NCBI RefSeq assembly: GCF_030269925.1
Contig: NC_085121.1
Coordinates: forward strand, 637,501 to 701,500
Reading direction: 5' to 3'
Source: Bombyx mori
Lineage: Eukaryota; Arthropoda; Insecta; Lepidoptera; Bombycidae
DNA length: 64,000 nt
Shown here: piece after piece, positions 33,917 to 45,734 of the stretch
Position numbering within the stretch: position 1 is the first letter of the stretch
Layout of the letters: each line of letters opens with the position of its first letter
Translations under genes and position numbers: made by a program
The notes under the pieces: generated by a model
The model's database searches: none
Told to the model about the DNA's origin: nothing
Seen by the model: only the letters and a program-made list of their open reading frames with translations

Positions 33917-34140
33917 TTTAGATCGGCGGAAGAGCTCACAGCCGACCATTGATTAAGTTTTTTTTTTAATTGCCCTTGTAGGCAGACGGCTATACGACCC
34001 ACCTGATGGTGAGTGGTTACCGTCGCCCATGGACTCCAGCAATGCCAGGGGCAGAGCCGAGCCGCTGCCTACCGTAAAGTGGATACTGGCCTATGGACAT
34101 CACAACGTGAATGCCACCGCGCGGCTACGTTTGTGTCAAG
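33917..34140 (-). mobile_element. Old Bm1 split by a LINE tail
   Basis: Left part 33917-33957 (tttagatcggcggaagagct to accattgattaag) and right part 34079-34140 (gtggatactggcctatggac, acaacgtgaatgccaccgcg) form one diverged antisense Bm1 3' region separated by the LINE insertion at 33958-34075. Confidence 0.7.
33958..34075 (-). mobile_element. Jockey-type LINE tail nested in Bm1
   Basis: Poly-T, aattgcccttgtaggcagac, tcgcccatggactccagcaa, ccgagccgctgcctaccgt. Inserted directly after ...gattaag of the Bm1 relic. Confidence 0.8.
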
Positions 34141-34222
34141 CCGAGCGTCTATGAGGTGAGGTGTTCGTCAGTGGTTATAGTAACGAGACGATTGTTTGAC
34201 ATTACATACTAACACCAATAAG

Positions 34223-34466
34223 TTTTTTTTTTATATTGCTTAGATTGGTAGATGAGCTCACGGCCCATGTTAAGTGGTTATTAGAGCCCATAGACATTTA
34301 CAACGTAAATGCTGCCACCCACCTTGAGACATGAGTTCTAAGGTCTCAGTATAGTTACAACGGCTGCCCCGCCCTTCAAACCGAAACGCATTACGGCTTC
34401 ACGGCAGAAATAGACAAGGTGATGGTACCTACCCGCACGGACTTACAAGAGGTCCTACCACTAGTA
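34223..34466 (-). mobile_element. Bm1 SINE, 5'-truncated
   Basis: Poly-T, atattgcttagattggtaga to cctaccactagtaa. A short deletion removes part of cccacctggtgtt. Confidence 0.85.
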
Positions 34467-34776
34467 AAATGTTCACGGCCTGTCTATATATACAGTCTAC
34501 ATTGAATCCGTGTTATCTGCGAGAGCCAATAAAACAGCTGTATGTATTAAACGTGTAAGTAAAGCTATGTACTTATAACATTAATCTAATAAATAATGGT
34601 AATACATTTCGTAAAGTACCTTATTACCCATAAAGCTGTTCGGCTTATATACCGATTCCCCGTGCCACGAAGGACGTCGGTTCGACCTCTAGACGACGCA
34701 GAGGATAGAGGATGCAGGGCGAGGTAAATTGGCACAGAGGGAAATTATATTTGCGTATATATATCCTTACATATAA

Positions 34777-34982
34777 CTAGCCGTACTCGCTGGGATTTTA
34801 ATATTAACATTATTATTTATTGTCATTATTATTAGGGAGTCCAACCCTAATATAAATTTTAGCCTATCCATTAAGTCCATGTATTTTCTACATGCCAAGT
34901 TTCAAGTCAATCGGATGCATGGTTCAGTAGTTATAACGGAACATCCGTAAATACCACTGTAGATTTATATATTAAGTATAGA
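34777..34982 (-). mobile_element. Short Helitron-like element, family H-d, copy 1
   Basis: a|CTAGccgtactcgctggg at the left (3' end) and ttaagtataGA|T at the right (5'-TC on the minus strand). Internal words: tcattattattagggagtcc, aagtcaatcggatgcatggt, aacggaacatccgtaa. 206 bp. Two further copies at 45920-46140 and 49594-49804. Confidence 0.7.
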
Positions 34983-35118
34983 TTTTGTTGTTTAATTCTT
35001 GTTGTCCGTGTAATAATAGATGTAATAGAAATAATGGTACTTGTCGAAAAAAGGATTGAAAAGACGAGACCTGTAAAAGTATTCTAGCTCATTCTTTCGC
35101 ATGCTAAATTAATTATTA

Positions 35119-35360
35119 TTTTTTAAAGCTTAGGTGGGTGGATGAGCTCACAGCCCACCTGGTGTTAAGTTATTACTGGAGCCCATGGACATCTACAACG
35201 TTAATGTGCCACCCACCTTGAGATATAAGTTCTAAGATCTCAGTATAGTTACAACGGCTGCCCCACCCTTCAAACTGAAACGCATTACTGCTTCACGGCA
35301 GAAATAGGCAGGGCGGTGGTACCTACCCGCGCGGACTCACAAGAGGTCCTACCACCAGTA
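35119..35360 (-). mobile_element. Bm1 SINE, 5'-truncated, well preserved
   Basis: ttttttaaagcttaggtggg to tcctaccaccagta. Few changes from the other young copies. Confidence 0.88.
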
Positions 35361-36000
35361 AAAACCTGTTGATTTATATATTTGTTTCTTTTTAGTGTCA
35401 GTTTTCCATTTTGTCGATTCGAATCTTCAAACTACAAAGGTGCCAAAGATAGTTTTCACTTGAAACAAACTAGTTATGCATACCTACGTTGTGAATAACA
35501 AAACAAATAACATTAATTTTTTTTAACCGTATCTAATATTAAACAAATATTAAAGCAGCCGCGACCTTGTGTCCCGCGTTTGCTGTGTGCCATCGAAACG
35601 GCTAGACTCGTTCCCTAGATACTTTAATAATTTATTCCAACTAGCTCTGTACATATTTTGTCTATGGTTATGTAATAAATAGATAACTGGAAACAGGTAA
35701 TATAACAAACGGGCCTATATGACTGGGCTATATAATTTTGTAATAGTATTTTGTCGAAATTTGTTTACTGTTTTGTGGACTTATGTTATTGGCCATCTCC
35801 GTAACACTATCAACAGGCTGTCAATACTAACTGTGAAATGATGTTTCTATTTTACGAGAATAGTTTAAACTTTTAGAGCGTTTAATAATAAGAAGGTTTA
35901 TGATTATAATAAATACGTGTTTTCTTGAAATGTTATTCGATTTTGTGCTATATTCAAAATTTCAGACTGTTTCCCATCAGTAATTTTCTTTTAAATTAAT
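35361..36000. other. AT-rich DNA, no gene recognised
   Basis: No open frame of note and no recognisable repeat. Confidence 0.4.
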
Positions 36001-36245
36001 GGTGGTAGGACCTCTTGCGAGTCCACACGGGTAGGTACCACCACTCCGCCTATTTCTGCCGCGAAGCAATAATGCGTTTCGGCTTGAAGGGTGGGGCAAC
36101 CGTTGTAACTATACTGAGACCTTAGAACTTATATTTTAAGGTGGGTGGCGCATTTGCGTTGTAAATGTCTATGGGCTCCAGTAACCACTTAACACCAGGT
36201 GGGCTTAGAGCTCGTCCACCCATCTAAGCAATAAATAAAAAAATA
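36001..36245 (+). mobile_element. Bm1 SINE, 5'-truncated
   Basis: ggtggtaggacctcttgcga to catctaagcaataaataaaa. Confidence 0.87.
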
Positions 36246-36265
36246 CTAATGAACGCGTTAAATTA

Positions 36266-36408
36266 AGACATGGATGGAGTATGTTAATGAGGATATGAGA
36301 GAGAGAGAGGAGTGAGGGTTGAGATGACGGCTGATAGAAGAGAATGGAAGAGAAAAATTAGCTGTGCCGACCTCACCTAGTGGGATAAGGTGGAGAAAAA
36401 GAAGACGA
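36266..36408 (+). pseudogene. LINE ORF C-terminal tail, family E, copy 1
   Basis: Reads in one frame as ...EVEMTADRREWKRKISCADLT followed by a stop, a tail I associate with a LINE family common in Lepidoptera (variants of MTADR.EWK.K..CADPT). It begins agacatggatggagtatgtt and ends tgggataaggtggagaaaaa. An inverted second copy is at 50559-50741. Only the extreme C-terminus and 3' end are present, so it is non-functional. The LINE clade is not certain. Confidence 0.6.
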
Positions 36409-36449
36409 ATAACCGCATTAAATTAGTCCTATAATTACATCTTAGTTTA

Positions 36450-36960
36450 GAATCTATATATTAATACGTGGAGGAAAAACTTTGTACCCCTTTTTACGAA
36501 AATTGCGCGGACGGAGGAGTATGAAATTTCCCACACTTATAGAGAATATAGAGAAGGACCGCAGAATGTTAATATATTTTTTTAATGATGCCTAATAATA
36601 CATTAAATCAATAAAAAAAAAACATTACACACACTACCATGTATTTGACGCACACACGCATGCATATACTATTTGTTTATTGTCAAACTTTTCTTTGCAG
36701 TCTGGTGGCAGTCTGTCAGTTATAGTCCGTCAAATTGAGAATAGATTAAATATTGTTTTCTCTTTATTAAAGTGTAGTTTTGACGAAATCTGTGATTAAA
36801 GAAATATTTAATAGTCTTTGACAATAGAATCATAATAGTGTACAAACTTACTACCAGGGGATCACTAGACCTCCAATAAAAACCGCAATTACCCGGACTT
36901 GCACGTGTTTTCGACGCTGCGTTGACGTATTCGCAGTTTTGACTATCTATGTGCATGTAT
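36450..36960 (+). repeat. Interspersed repeat family A, copy 3
   Basis: Best copy of the family: starts TCTATATATTAATACGTG, then ctttgtacccctttttacga, ttgcgcggacggaggagtat, gcacacacgcatgcatatac and tgtcaaattgagaatagatt. The start after an A suggests a Helitron-like 5' end, but the 3' end is not defined. Confidence 0.6.
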
Positions 36961-37477
36961 AAGGCATGCCGAAATATAGAGGGCAGTGCTCCCCGTGTCT
37001 CGTACCCTTCAGACTAAGATCATCGGCCTACCGCCCGCCCTTCGATTCGGCTTGGGCGTAACACTGATGCAATTCACTGTTACCGTTGTGTGCACGAAGA
37101 TACGCTTGCGTGTGTGAGTTAGTTTAGTAAGGAGTCTGTGTGTGTGTTTGTGTGTATATTAACTTTATGGGTTCGCTAGCTGCGTTGGAATTTACTTCGT
37201 TCTAAAGTTGATCATAATCAATATTTACGTATTTAACCTTAGATATTCCCGTGATAAAAATAGCCTATATTAGTATCGGCAGTATCTTTAAACTATCGGC
37301 GAAGGTCACCACAATCGGTCCGAGATCGGCCAGGAGATGGACAGCGAAAAAAACATTACATCTTTCATCCAAAAATAAATATTATGGTCATGAACGTATT
37401 TTTAAATGCAATGTGATATACACATAGTCATATCGAGCAGAATATGATACATTTTATATAAAAATTACGTCTCTTAC
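36961..37477. other. Unique spacer before the tandem duplication
   Basis: Includes an imperfect (GT)n at about 37135-37160. No gene recognised. Confidence 0.4.
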
Positions 37478-37665
37478 CTATCAATCTCTATCGGGCAACT
37501 GCAAACTAATTTTATGATATCATCTTGTTTTTCTTATTTTTATTATTTTATTTCCAAAGTTTTGAATATAGCTATCGTGGTCACGAATGACTAAGGAATT
37601 ATTCGACAAAATTTCAAATGTCTGATGTATTACACTCGAGATTAACTCGTTAAAAGTATTAATTA

Positions 37666-38069
37666 TCTCTACTAATATAATATTATAAAGAGGAAAGATT
37701 TGTTTGTTTGTTTGTTTCTATTGAATAGGCTCTGAAATTACTGAACCGATTTGAAAAATTCTTTCACTGTTAGGAAGCTACACTATTCCCGTGTGACAAA
37801 CTCCAATAATGTAACCCAAGGTGTAAAAAAATTACCTAAAATATTCTTTACATCGCGTGCCCTGCGAAAACTATTGATGATAGAATAAAATAATGTACTA
37901 CGACTTTGTAGAACACATTATTATTTACAAAAATAATGTCCCGACAGCATATGTCTAATTTTTATGGTTATGCCACAATAAGTGTTCTTTTATTTAAAAA
38001 AATAAAACAACGTCAAATATCGTTGAAATTTTTGTTAAAGACCCGAGCGGAGCCGGAGCTGGCCGCTAG
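37666..38069 (+). mobile_element. Helitron-like element H-a (in unit 1)
   Basis: A|TCTCTACTAATATAATATT to ggagctggccgCTAG|T. Shorter than 27279-27708 by an internal deletion after cccgtgtgacaaactcc. Confidence 0.75.
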
Positions 38070-38779
38070 TACGATAATAAACCAGAGGATAAGAATATGA
38101 AGAGCGCTCCATAATTATTGTAAGCAGAATTTCTAAAAAATAGTTCTTAATAATAATTATACTTTTTAAAAAAATCACATATCTCGGAATCAAACGGACG
38201 GCACTTGAATTTAATTTGTTTATATGAAGATATTATGAATAGATTGATTTTCATTAGTCAAGTTTTTTAGCAATATTTAGAGATATTTGTAAATTAACAA
38301 TCTAAGGGAAGGTACACACAACGTTTTTATATAATTGATACATAAACATAAATAGTAGTCGCGAGATAAAACGGTATTTTTTTTTTAAATCAGCTCTTAC
38401 TCTGGTAACACTGTGACAATTTCAGTATTGCCACTAGCGCCATCGCGTCCCACGGACATCATCAGATAAAACTGAATCTGTTGGAGACCAGTAGCAGCAC
38501 GGCTTCCAGGGAGGGACTCGTTTGTAGAGCAGTTATGACCCCCTGATACCATTAGGTTACTTCCTATAGATGGAACTGAAAACTGACTGGTGATGTCTTT
38601 TAAAAACCAGTTTAATCTGACGTCGGTTATGGTCGACCACGGTAACTGTAACGCATTGCAGACGTCAGAAACAAAACTTCAAACTAAACCGTAATGTAGA
38701 TTTGATTATTTCGTATCATTCGTGAAAATATTTTATGATCGAGGCTGGTGTTTATCAATCAAGGTATGCTTCACAGACA

Positions 38780-38971
38780 CAGCCCACTGAGTTTCTCGCC
38801 GGATCTTCTCAATGGGTGGCGTTTCCGATCCGGTAGTAGATTCTGCGAAGCACTGCTCTTGCTAGAACCAGTCTTAGCAGCACTTCCGGCTTGAGCCCCG
38901 AGGGATCACCTACATGTTAGGGTGACGCTGATATAGCCTCTCAAGGTTATCAGCATAGGCAGGAAAAAAGT
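38780..38971 (+). mobile_element. LINE family B 3' end with A tail (in unit 1)
   Basis: agcccactgagtttctcgcc, tagattctgcgaagcactgc, cggcttgagccccgagggat, ttatcagcataggcaggaaa. The sense strand ends in a short A-run. Confidence 0.75.
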
Positions 38972-39642
38972 GGGTACGTTCAGATTCACCCCCAAATATT
39001 TATATTTTCTAAGCAACATCAAATAGTTATTAAGCAGGCACCGTTGTAATTATTATTTTTCTTTTTAGAAGTAAAAAAATGTAACCAAGAAAAAAAACAA
39101 AGAATATTTATGGTTTGTATGTTATTCTTCGATCTTCAGTAACCCCCCATACCTAATCCTAATTACGGCCGCGACAACCGTTCTTATTATCTATGCGGAC
39201 GACCTTACTCGGGTGTCGAACCCACAGCAACTAGGTCAATGCAGCACGCGACGTCCCTACGAACCGCCGGTGACTTGTGCTCACCGACTTGACAAATATT
39301 ATGGATGCGCTATTTTTGTACCGTGATTTATTCTATTAATATTTTTCTAGTAATATTTTAGTTTTAATAATTTGATTTATAATTGATATGTCTCGGCCTA
39401 ACCTTACATTAGGGGCCAAACGATCGGGTGTTAACCATTTCTAAATTAATACGCTTTTATTAGTTTCAGACATATGTATGTAACGGAATCTTTGAACATG
39501 ATTTTGACCCCCTTCAAAACGTCGGATTAACTCGCAATTTGGTATACTTATTAACGACCGATCACAATTCAATATTAAAAATTAATATTGAAAAAAATAC
39601 ATTGAAAAAATTGAAATTCAACTAAAAAATGAAAAATAAATA

Positions 39643-39913
39643 ATAGTTTAAAAAAACTAACAAAATACGCTTTTATAGAAAACCCAACTAATAAATAGAA
39701 AATAAATTTGCATGGTATCAGTAGTTATAAATATTTTATGAACAGATATGAGTAGAAGGGTTATTTTAATAATATCCTGAAAAGCACCCGACGCTTTTTT
39801 ACAATAAAATCATTTTTTCTTACACTATTTTTATTCAAATTTATTAAAATTTATTTTCTATTTTTTAGTTGGATTTTCTATAAAAGCGTATTTTGTTAGT
39901 TTTTTTAAACTAT
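39643..39913. repeat. Long inverted repeat, 67-bp arms (in unit 1)
   Basis: 39643-39709 and 39847-39913 are reverse complements over 67 bp with only two or three mismatches (core words aaaatacgcttttatagaaa and its complement), separated by 137 bp. A transcript would fold into a long hairpin. It may be the core of a MITE-like element. A smaller perfect palindrome with 11-bp arms lies just upstream at 39568-39592. Confidence 0.75.
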
Positions 39914-40384
39914 TTTTTATTATTATTAATTGTAATTGATTGTTATGTGATCTGGATATATGTATGTAAAATTCATATGAATGTAATCTATAGTTTAAAT
40001 ACAGGTCAAGACAAAAGAGTCAAACACCTTCTGCCGGTTTACCGATTTTATGCTTCTTATTTTCTTTAGAAACTCTAACTTATAGACTGTCTTTAAAGTA
40101 ATCCATAACAAAACAAAAAGGGAAAACGTAATACGTAAACGAATCTACACCTTGATGTGTCTGTAATTATGGTCGAATTTCCATTATTGAGCGAGTACTA
40201 CTTGATCTAAAGGTCTAGGTATAGTCTAGGTACGAAAACAGAAAAAGAGATATTTATGTTTTAGATCCTATATTAAAAATAACAGGAGAGTAATCAAGAT
40301 TATGTAATATTCGAATCCCATTATTCTTACTTAACCCAATGGATCGTAACAATGAGTGCAAAAAAAGGTATACAAAGTATGGCA

Positions 40385-40447
40385 AGGGAGTCGCCCATGG
40401 ACGTCAGCAATCTTAGGGACACAGTGAAACTCATGCCTACCGTTAAA
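40385..40447 (-). mobile_element. Relic of Jockey-type LINE tail (in unit 1)
   Basis: gagtcgcccatggacgtcag, caatcttagggacacag and catgcctaccgttaaaa align with the antisense LINE tail (tcgcccatggacttcagcaa, ctgcctaccgttaaa). Confidence 0.5.
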
Positions 40448-40669
40448 ATAAAATATAATAACATGAGAATTATAATACTGTCTATCAATCTCTATCGGGC
40501 AACTGCAAACTAATTTTATGATATCATCTTGTTTTTCTTATTTTTATTATTTTATTTCCAAAGTTTTGAATATAGCTATCGTGGTCACGAATGACTAAGG
40601 AATTATTCGACAAAATTTCAAATGTCTGATGTATTACACTCGAGATTAACTCGTTAAAAGTATTAATTA

Positions 40670-41073
40670 TCTCTACTAATATAATATTATAAAGAGGAAA
40701 GATTTGTTTGTTTGTTTGTTTCTATTGAATAGGCTCTGAAATTACTGAACCGATTTGAAAAATTCTTTCACTGTTAGGAAGCTACACTATTCCCGTGTGA
40801 CAAACTCCAATAATGTAACCCAAGGTGTAAAAAAATTACCTAAAATATTCTTTACATCGCGTGCCCTGCGAAAACTATTGATGATAGAATAAAATAATGT
40901 ACTACGACTTTGTAGAACACATTATTATTTACAAAAATAATGTCCCGACAGCATATGTCTAATTTTTATGGTTATGCCACAATAAGTGTTCTTTTATTTA
41001 AAAAAATAAAACAACGTCAAATATCGTTGAAATTTTTGTTAAAGACCCGAGCGGAGCCGGAGCTGGCCGCTAG
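40670..41073 (+). mobile_element. Helitron-like element H-a (in unit 2)
   Basis: Duplicate of 37666-38069 created by the segmental duplication, not an independent insertion. Confidence 0.75.
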
Positions 41074-41783
41074 TACGATAATAAACCAGAGGATAAGAAT
41101 ATGAAGAGCGCTCCATAATTATTGTAAGCAGAATTTCTAAAAAATAGTTCTTAATAATAATTATACTTTTTAAAAAAATCACATATCTCGGAATCAAACG
41201 GACGGCACTTGAATTTAATTTGTTTATATGAAGATATTATGAATAGATTGATTTTCATTAGTCAAGTTTTTTAGCAATATTTAGAGATATTTGTAAATTA
41301 ACAATCTAAGGGAAGGTACACACAACGTTTTTATATAATTGATACATAAACATAAATAGTAGTCGCGAGATAAAACGGTATTTTTTTTTTAAATCAGCTC
41401 TTACTCTGGTAACACTGTGACAATTTCAGTATTGCCACTAGCGCCATCGCGTCCCACGGACATCATCAGATAAAACTGAATCTGTTGGAGACCAGTAGCA
41501 GCACGGCTTCCAGGGAGGGACTCGTTTGTAGAGCAGTTATGACCCCCTGATACCATTAGGTTACTTCCTATAGATGGAACTGAAAACTGACTGGTGATGT
41601 CTTTTAAAAACCAGTTTAATCTGACGTCGGTTATGGTCGACCACGGTAACTGTAACGCATTGCAGACGTCAGAAACAAAACTTCAAACTAAACCGTAATG
41701 TAGATTTGATTATTTCGTATCATTCGTGAAAATATTTTATGATCGAGGCTGGTGTTTATCAATCAAGGTATGCTTCACAGACA

Positions 41784-41975
41784 CAGCCCACTGAGTTTCT
41801 CGCCGGATCTTCTCAATGGGTGGCGTTTCCGATCCGGTAGTAGATTCTGCGAAGCACTGCTCTTGCTAGAACCAGTCTTAGCAGCACTTCCGGCTTGAGC
41901 CCCGAGGGATCACCTACATGTTAGGGTGACGCTGATATAGCCTCTCAAGGTTATCAGCATAGGCAGGAAAAAAGT
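41784..41975 (+). mobile_element. LINE family B 3' end (in unit 2)
   Basis: Duplicate of 38780-38971. Confidence 0.75.
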
Positions 41976-42646
41976 GGGTACGTTCAGATTCACCCCCAAA
42001 TATTTATATTTTCTAAGCAACATCAAATAGTTATTAAGCAGGCACCGTTGTAATTATTATTTTTCTTTTTAGAAGTAAAAAAATGTAACCAAGAAAAAAA
42101 ACAAAGAATATTTATGGTTTGTATGTTATTCTTCGATCTTCAGTAACCCCCCATACCTAATCCTAATTACGGCCGCGACAACCGTTCTTATTATCTATGC
42201 GGACGACCTTACTCGGGTGTCGAACCCACAGCAACTAGGTCAATGCAGCACGCGACGTCCCTACGAACCGCCGGTGACTTGTGCTCACCGACTTGACAAA
42301 TATTATGGATGCGCTATTTTTGTACCGTGATTTATTCTATTAATATTTTTCTAGTAATATTTTAGTTTTAATAATTTGATTTATAATTGATATGTCTCGG
42401 CCTAACCTTACATTAGGGGCCAAACGATCGGGTGTTAACCATTTCTAAATTAATACGCTTTTATTAGTTTCAGACATATGTATGTAACGGAATCTTTGAA
42501 CATGATTTTGACCCCCTTCAAAACGTCGGATTAACTCGCAATTTGGTATACTTATTAACGACCGATCACAATTCAATATTAAAAATTAATATTGAAAAAA
42601 ATACATTGAAAAAATTGAAATTCAACTAAAAAATGAAAAATAAATA

Positions 42647-42917
42647 ATAGTTTAAAAAAACTAACAAAATACGCTTTTATAGAAAACCCAACTAATAAAT
42701 AGAAAATAAATTTGCATGGTATCAGTAGTTATAAATATTTTATGAACAGATATGAGTAGAAGGGTTATTTTAATAATATCCTGAAAAGCACCCGACGCTT
42801 TTTTACAATAAAATCATTTTTTCTTACACTATTTTTATTCAAATTTATTAAAATTTATTTTCTATTTTTTAGTTGGATTTTCTATAAAAGCGTATTTTGT
42901 TAGTTTTTTTAAACTAT
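42647..42917. repeat. Long inverted repeat, 67-bp arms (in unit 2)
   Basis: Duplicate of 39643-39913: arms 42647-42713 and 42851-42917. Confidence 0.75.
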
Positions 42918-43388
42918 TTTTTATTATTATTAATTGTAATTGATTGTTATGTGATCTGGATATATGTATGTAAAATTCATATGAATGTAATCTATAGTTT
43001 AAATACAGGTCAAGACAAAAGAGTCAAACACCTTCTGCCGGTTTACCGATTTTATGCTTCTTATTTTCTTTAGAAACTCTAACTTATAGACTGTCTTTAA
43101 AGTAATCCATAACAAAACAAAAAGGGAAAACGTAATACGTAAACGAATCTACACCTTGATGTGTCTGTAATTATGGTCGAATTTCCATTATTGAGCGAGT
43201 ACTACTTGATCTAAAGGTCTAGGTATAGTCTAGGTACGAAAACAGAAAAAGAGATATTTATGTTTTAGATCCTATATTAAAAATAACAGGAGAGTAATCA
43301 AGATTATGTAATATTCGAATCCCATTATTCTTACTTAACCCAATGGATCGTAACAATGAGTGCAAAAAAAGGTATACAAAGTATGGCA

Positions 43389-43451
43389 AGGGAGTCGCCC
43401 ATGGACGTCAGCAATCTTAGGGACACAGTGAAACTCATGCCTACCGTTAAA
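43389..43451 (-). mobile_element. Relic of Jockey-type LINE tail (in unit 2)
   Basis: Duplicate of 40385-40447. A 79-codon plus-strand frame (43356-43595) starts here and reads across the duplication boundary into flanking DNA and the next Bm1. It is not a gene. Confidence 0.5.
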
Positions 43452-43570
43452 ATAAAATATAATAACATGAGAATTATAATACTGTCTATTTATTCCACCA
43501 AAATAACCAAAATCCTGAATCACATTTCCTATCTTCCCTCCTTGATTGGAATTTACTTTGATTCAGTAGC

Positions 43571-43836
43571 TTTTTTTATTTTTTTTGTTGCTTAGATGGT
43601 GGATGTGCTCACAGCCCACCTGGTGTTAAGTGGTTACTGGAGCCCATAGACATCTACAATGTAAATACGCGACCCACTTTGAAATATAAGTTCTAAGGTC
43701 TGAAGATACAACGGCTGACCCACCCTTTAAACCGAAACGCATTACTGCGTCACGGCAAAAAATAGGCGGGGTGGTGGTACCTACCCGTGCGGACTCACAA
43801 GAGGTACTAACACCAATAGTTACGCAAACTAATTAT
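43571..43836 (-). mobile_element. Bm1 SINE, 5'-truncated
   Basis: Interrupted poly-T, gttgcttagatggtggatgt through taacaccaatagttacgcaa. It extends slightly further 5' than most truncated copies. Confidence 0.85.
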
Positions 43837-44194
43837 GCTTATTTCATAAGTGACATTCGTAAAACTCCGCCGTCTATCAACGTCCAAAATGACTAAATAA
43901 ATCATTGACCTGGATGTAAACTCAAAACAATTTCGCGAAGCAGATAGTCATCGGCGCGATCTAGATAAGATTATGACCAGGAAGCGCGCTGTTTGTTCTG
44001 GTACCACGTGGCGCTGAAACTGAGGCAAGGTCGCGTAATTGTTACACTGGATTTGAGCACGTTAAGTGAAAGTGACACATACAAGTTTCTTGTCATTCAG
44101 TATTACAAATACCCCTCAAGGACTGTGGATTGATATTAAAAACATTAATTGATTGAATAAATGAAATTAATTGAAAACATGGATTGATATTTTC

Positions 44195-44436
44195 TGGTTG
44201 TAGGATCTCTTGTGAGTCCGCACGAGTAGGTACCACCGCCCTGCCTATTTCTGCCGTGAAGCAGTAACGCGTTTCGGTTTGAAGGGTGGGGAAGCCGTTG
44301 TAACTATACTGAGATTTTATAACTTATATCTCAAGGTGGGTGGTGGCATTTACGTTGTAGATGTCTACGGGCTCCGATGACGACTTAACATCAGGTGGGC
44401 TGTGAGCTCGTCCACCCATCTAAGCAATAAAAAAAA
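44195..44436 (+). mobile_element. Bm1 SINE, 5'-truncated
   Basis: tggttgtaggatctcttgtg to catctaagcaataaaaaaaa. In the middle gagattttataacttat replaces gagaccttagaacttat. Confidence 0.87.
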
Positions 44437-45471
44437 GCAATTTGTCTATTCTCCGAAAAATTCACAATCTATAAAATTGTTTCTAAAATATCTTCCGACT
44501 CCTGTTTTCAATTAGACACTGCGCCTATGAGCTTATGGTTCATGAGCGAAATGTAACAATAAACACTGCTTACTGACCACACACCATCACTAACTAGTAA
44601 CCACATCCAAACTTTAGTTAATCTTAGTCGCTCGCTTTTATCTTGTTGAGGAAAATATCGATGGAGTTAATAATCTCAATGGCTTACATAACATCTGAAG
44701 AACTGTTGACACAACTGGCCGCTGAATTTAGTTTTGTAATGGTGACCCAATTGTAGAGCGGGCACGCGTGTAACATTACATTAGGGCACAAATACTATCT
44801 ATTTCATGGCGCATTTGGTTTTCGGTGAAACAAAAATTATGTTTTGACGGCTGAAAAAGTTATTCAATTCGTAGATGCGTTTGTGAAAACTGTAGTCGCA
44901 GTGAATTGTAAACTATGTAAAATAAAAATAGCACTTATAGAAACTAAACCGACATAATCCAGGAAATATAAAAAAAAACCTTAAGAATTAATGCCAATAA
45001 AACTTCTAGTTTGAAGACATTTGCTCAAATACAAGTCTGGTATATTTTGAATTTATCAAAAGCTTAGCTTTTTAGGACCCATATAAATTATGTAAACCTT
45101 ACAGGGGTTTCACTAAAATAATAAGCTAAAGACACGCGAAATAGTTGTAAAAATCCAAAAATAGCATCCGCCGCGCGCGACCTGCAGTATGCATTCGTGA
45201 ATAAATATAACTTACATTGTAAAAGCATTTGGCACGAGTCTGTTTTGTTCCGTTTGGGTTACGTTATGTTTTGCTGTTTATTTATAGCGAATTATTTTAA
45301 AGACGCCCGTTTAATATTATATTCTTGTTAGAGAACATGACTGGGACGCATTGGAAACAGTCAAAATATGGTAATATTCATATTACCAGACAGTTCATAT
45401 TACAATGTGGCTTTAGTATGTGTGACGTCATTTGAAGCCTCTATAAACTCAGATTAATCAATCAATAAAAA
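44437..45471. other. AT-rich single-copy DNA
   Basis: No gene or repeat recognised. Confidence 0.4.
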
Positions 45472-45734
45472 AATATAATTTGCGTAACCACTGGTGGTAG
45501 GACGTCTTGTAAGTCCGCACGGGTAGGCCACCACCCCGCCTAATTCTGCTGTGAAGCAGTAATGCGTTTTGGCTTTAAGGGTGGGGCAGCCGTTGTACTG
45601 TAAAAACGGAGACCTTAGAACTTATATCTCAAGGTACGTGGCGGCATTTACGTTGTAGATGTCTATGGGCTCCGGTAAACACTTAGTATAAGGTGGGCTG
45701 TGAGTTCGTCCACCTATCTAAGCAATAAAAAAAA
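45472..45734 (+). mobile_element. Bm1 SINE, 5'-truncated within the central part
   Basis: Begins with tataatttgcgtaaccactg, so it includes a little more 5' sequence than most, and ends ctatctaagcaataaaaaaa. Confidence 0.87.

Larger units (their letters stand above)
37478..40481 (+). repeat. Tandem duplication, unit 1 (3,004 bp)
   Basis: The 3,004 bp beginning ctatcaatctctatcgggca recur immediately downstream. I compared many corresponding stretches at offset 3,004 (for example 38401/41405, 39001/42005, 39541/42545, 40261/43265) and found no difference. The left flank diverges at 37477 (c versus t at 40481). The unit contains a Helitron-like copy, a LINE family B 3' end, a long inverted repeat and no recognisable gene. 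Confidence 0.93.
40482..43485 (+). repeat. Tandem duplication, unit 2 (3,004 bp)
   Basis: Direct repeat of 37478-40481. The homology runs 4 bp further (ctat, 43486-43489) and then stops (t at 43490 versus c at 40486). A CTAT microhomology thus marks the breakpoints. Confidence 0.93.

Noticed and set aside
43356..43595. 79-codon frame starting in the tandem duplication
   Set aside because: The same start in unit 1 (40352) leads to a different, shorter end, and the frame here runs into unrelated flank and poly-T of a Bm1. Chance.
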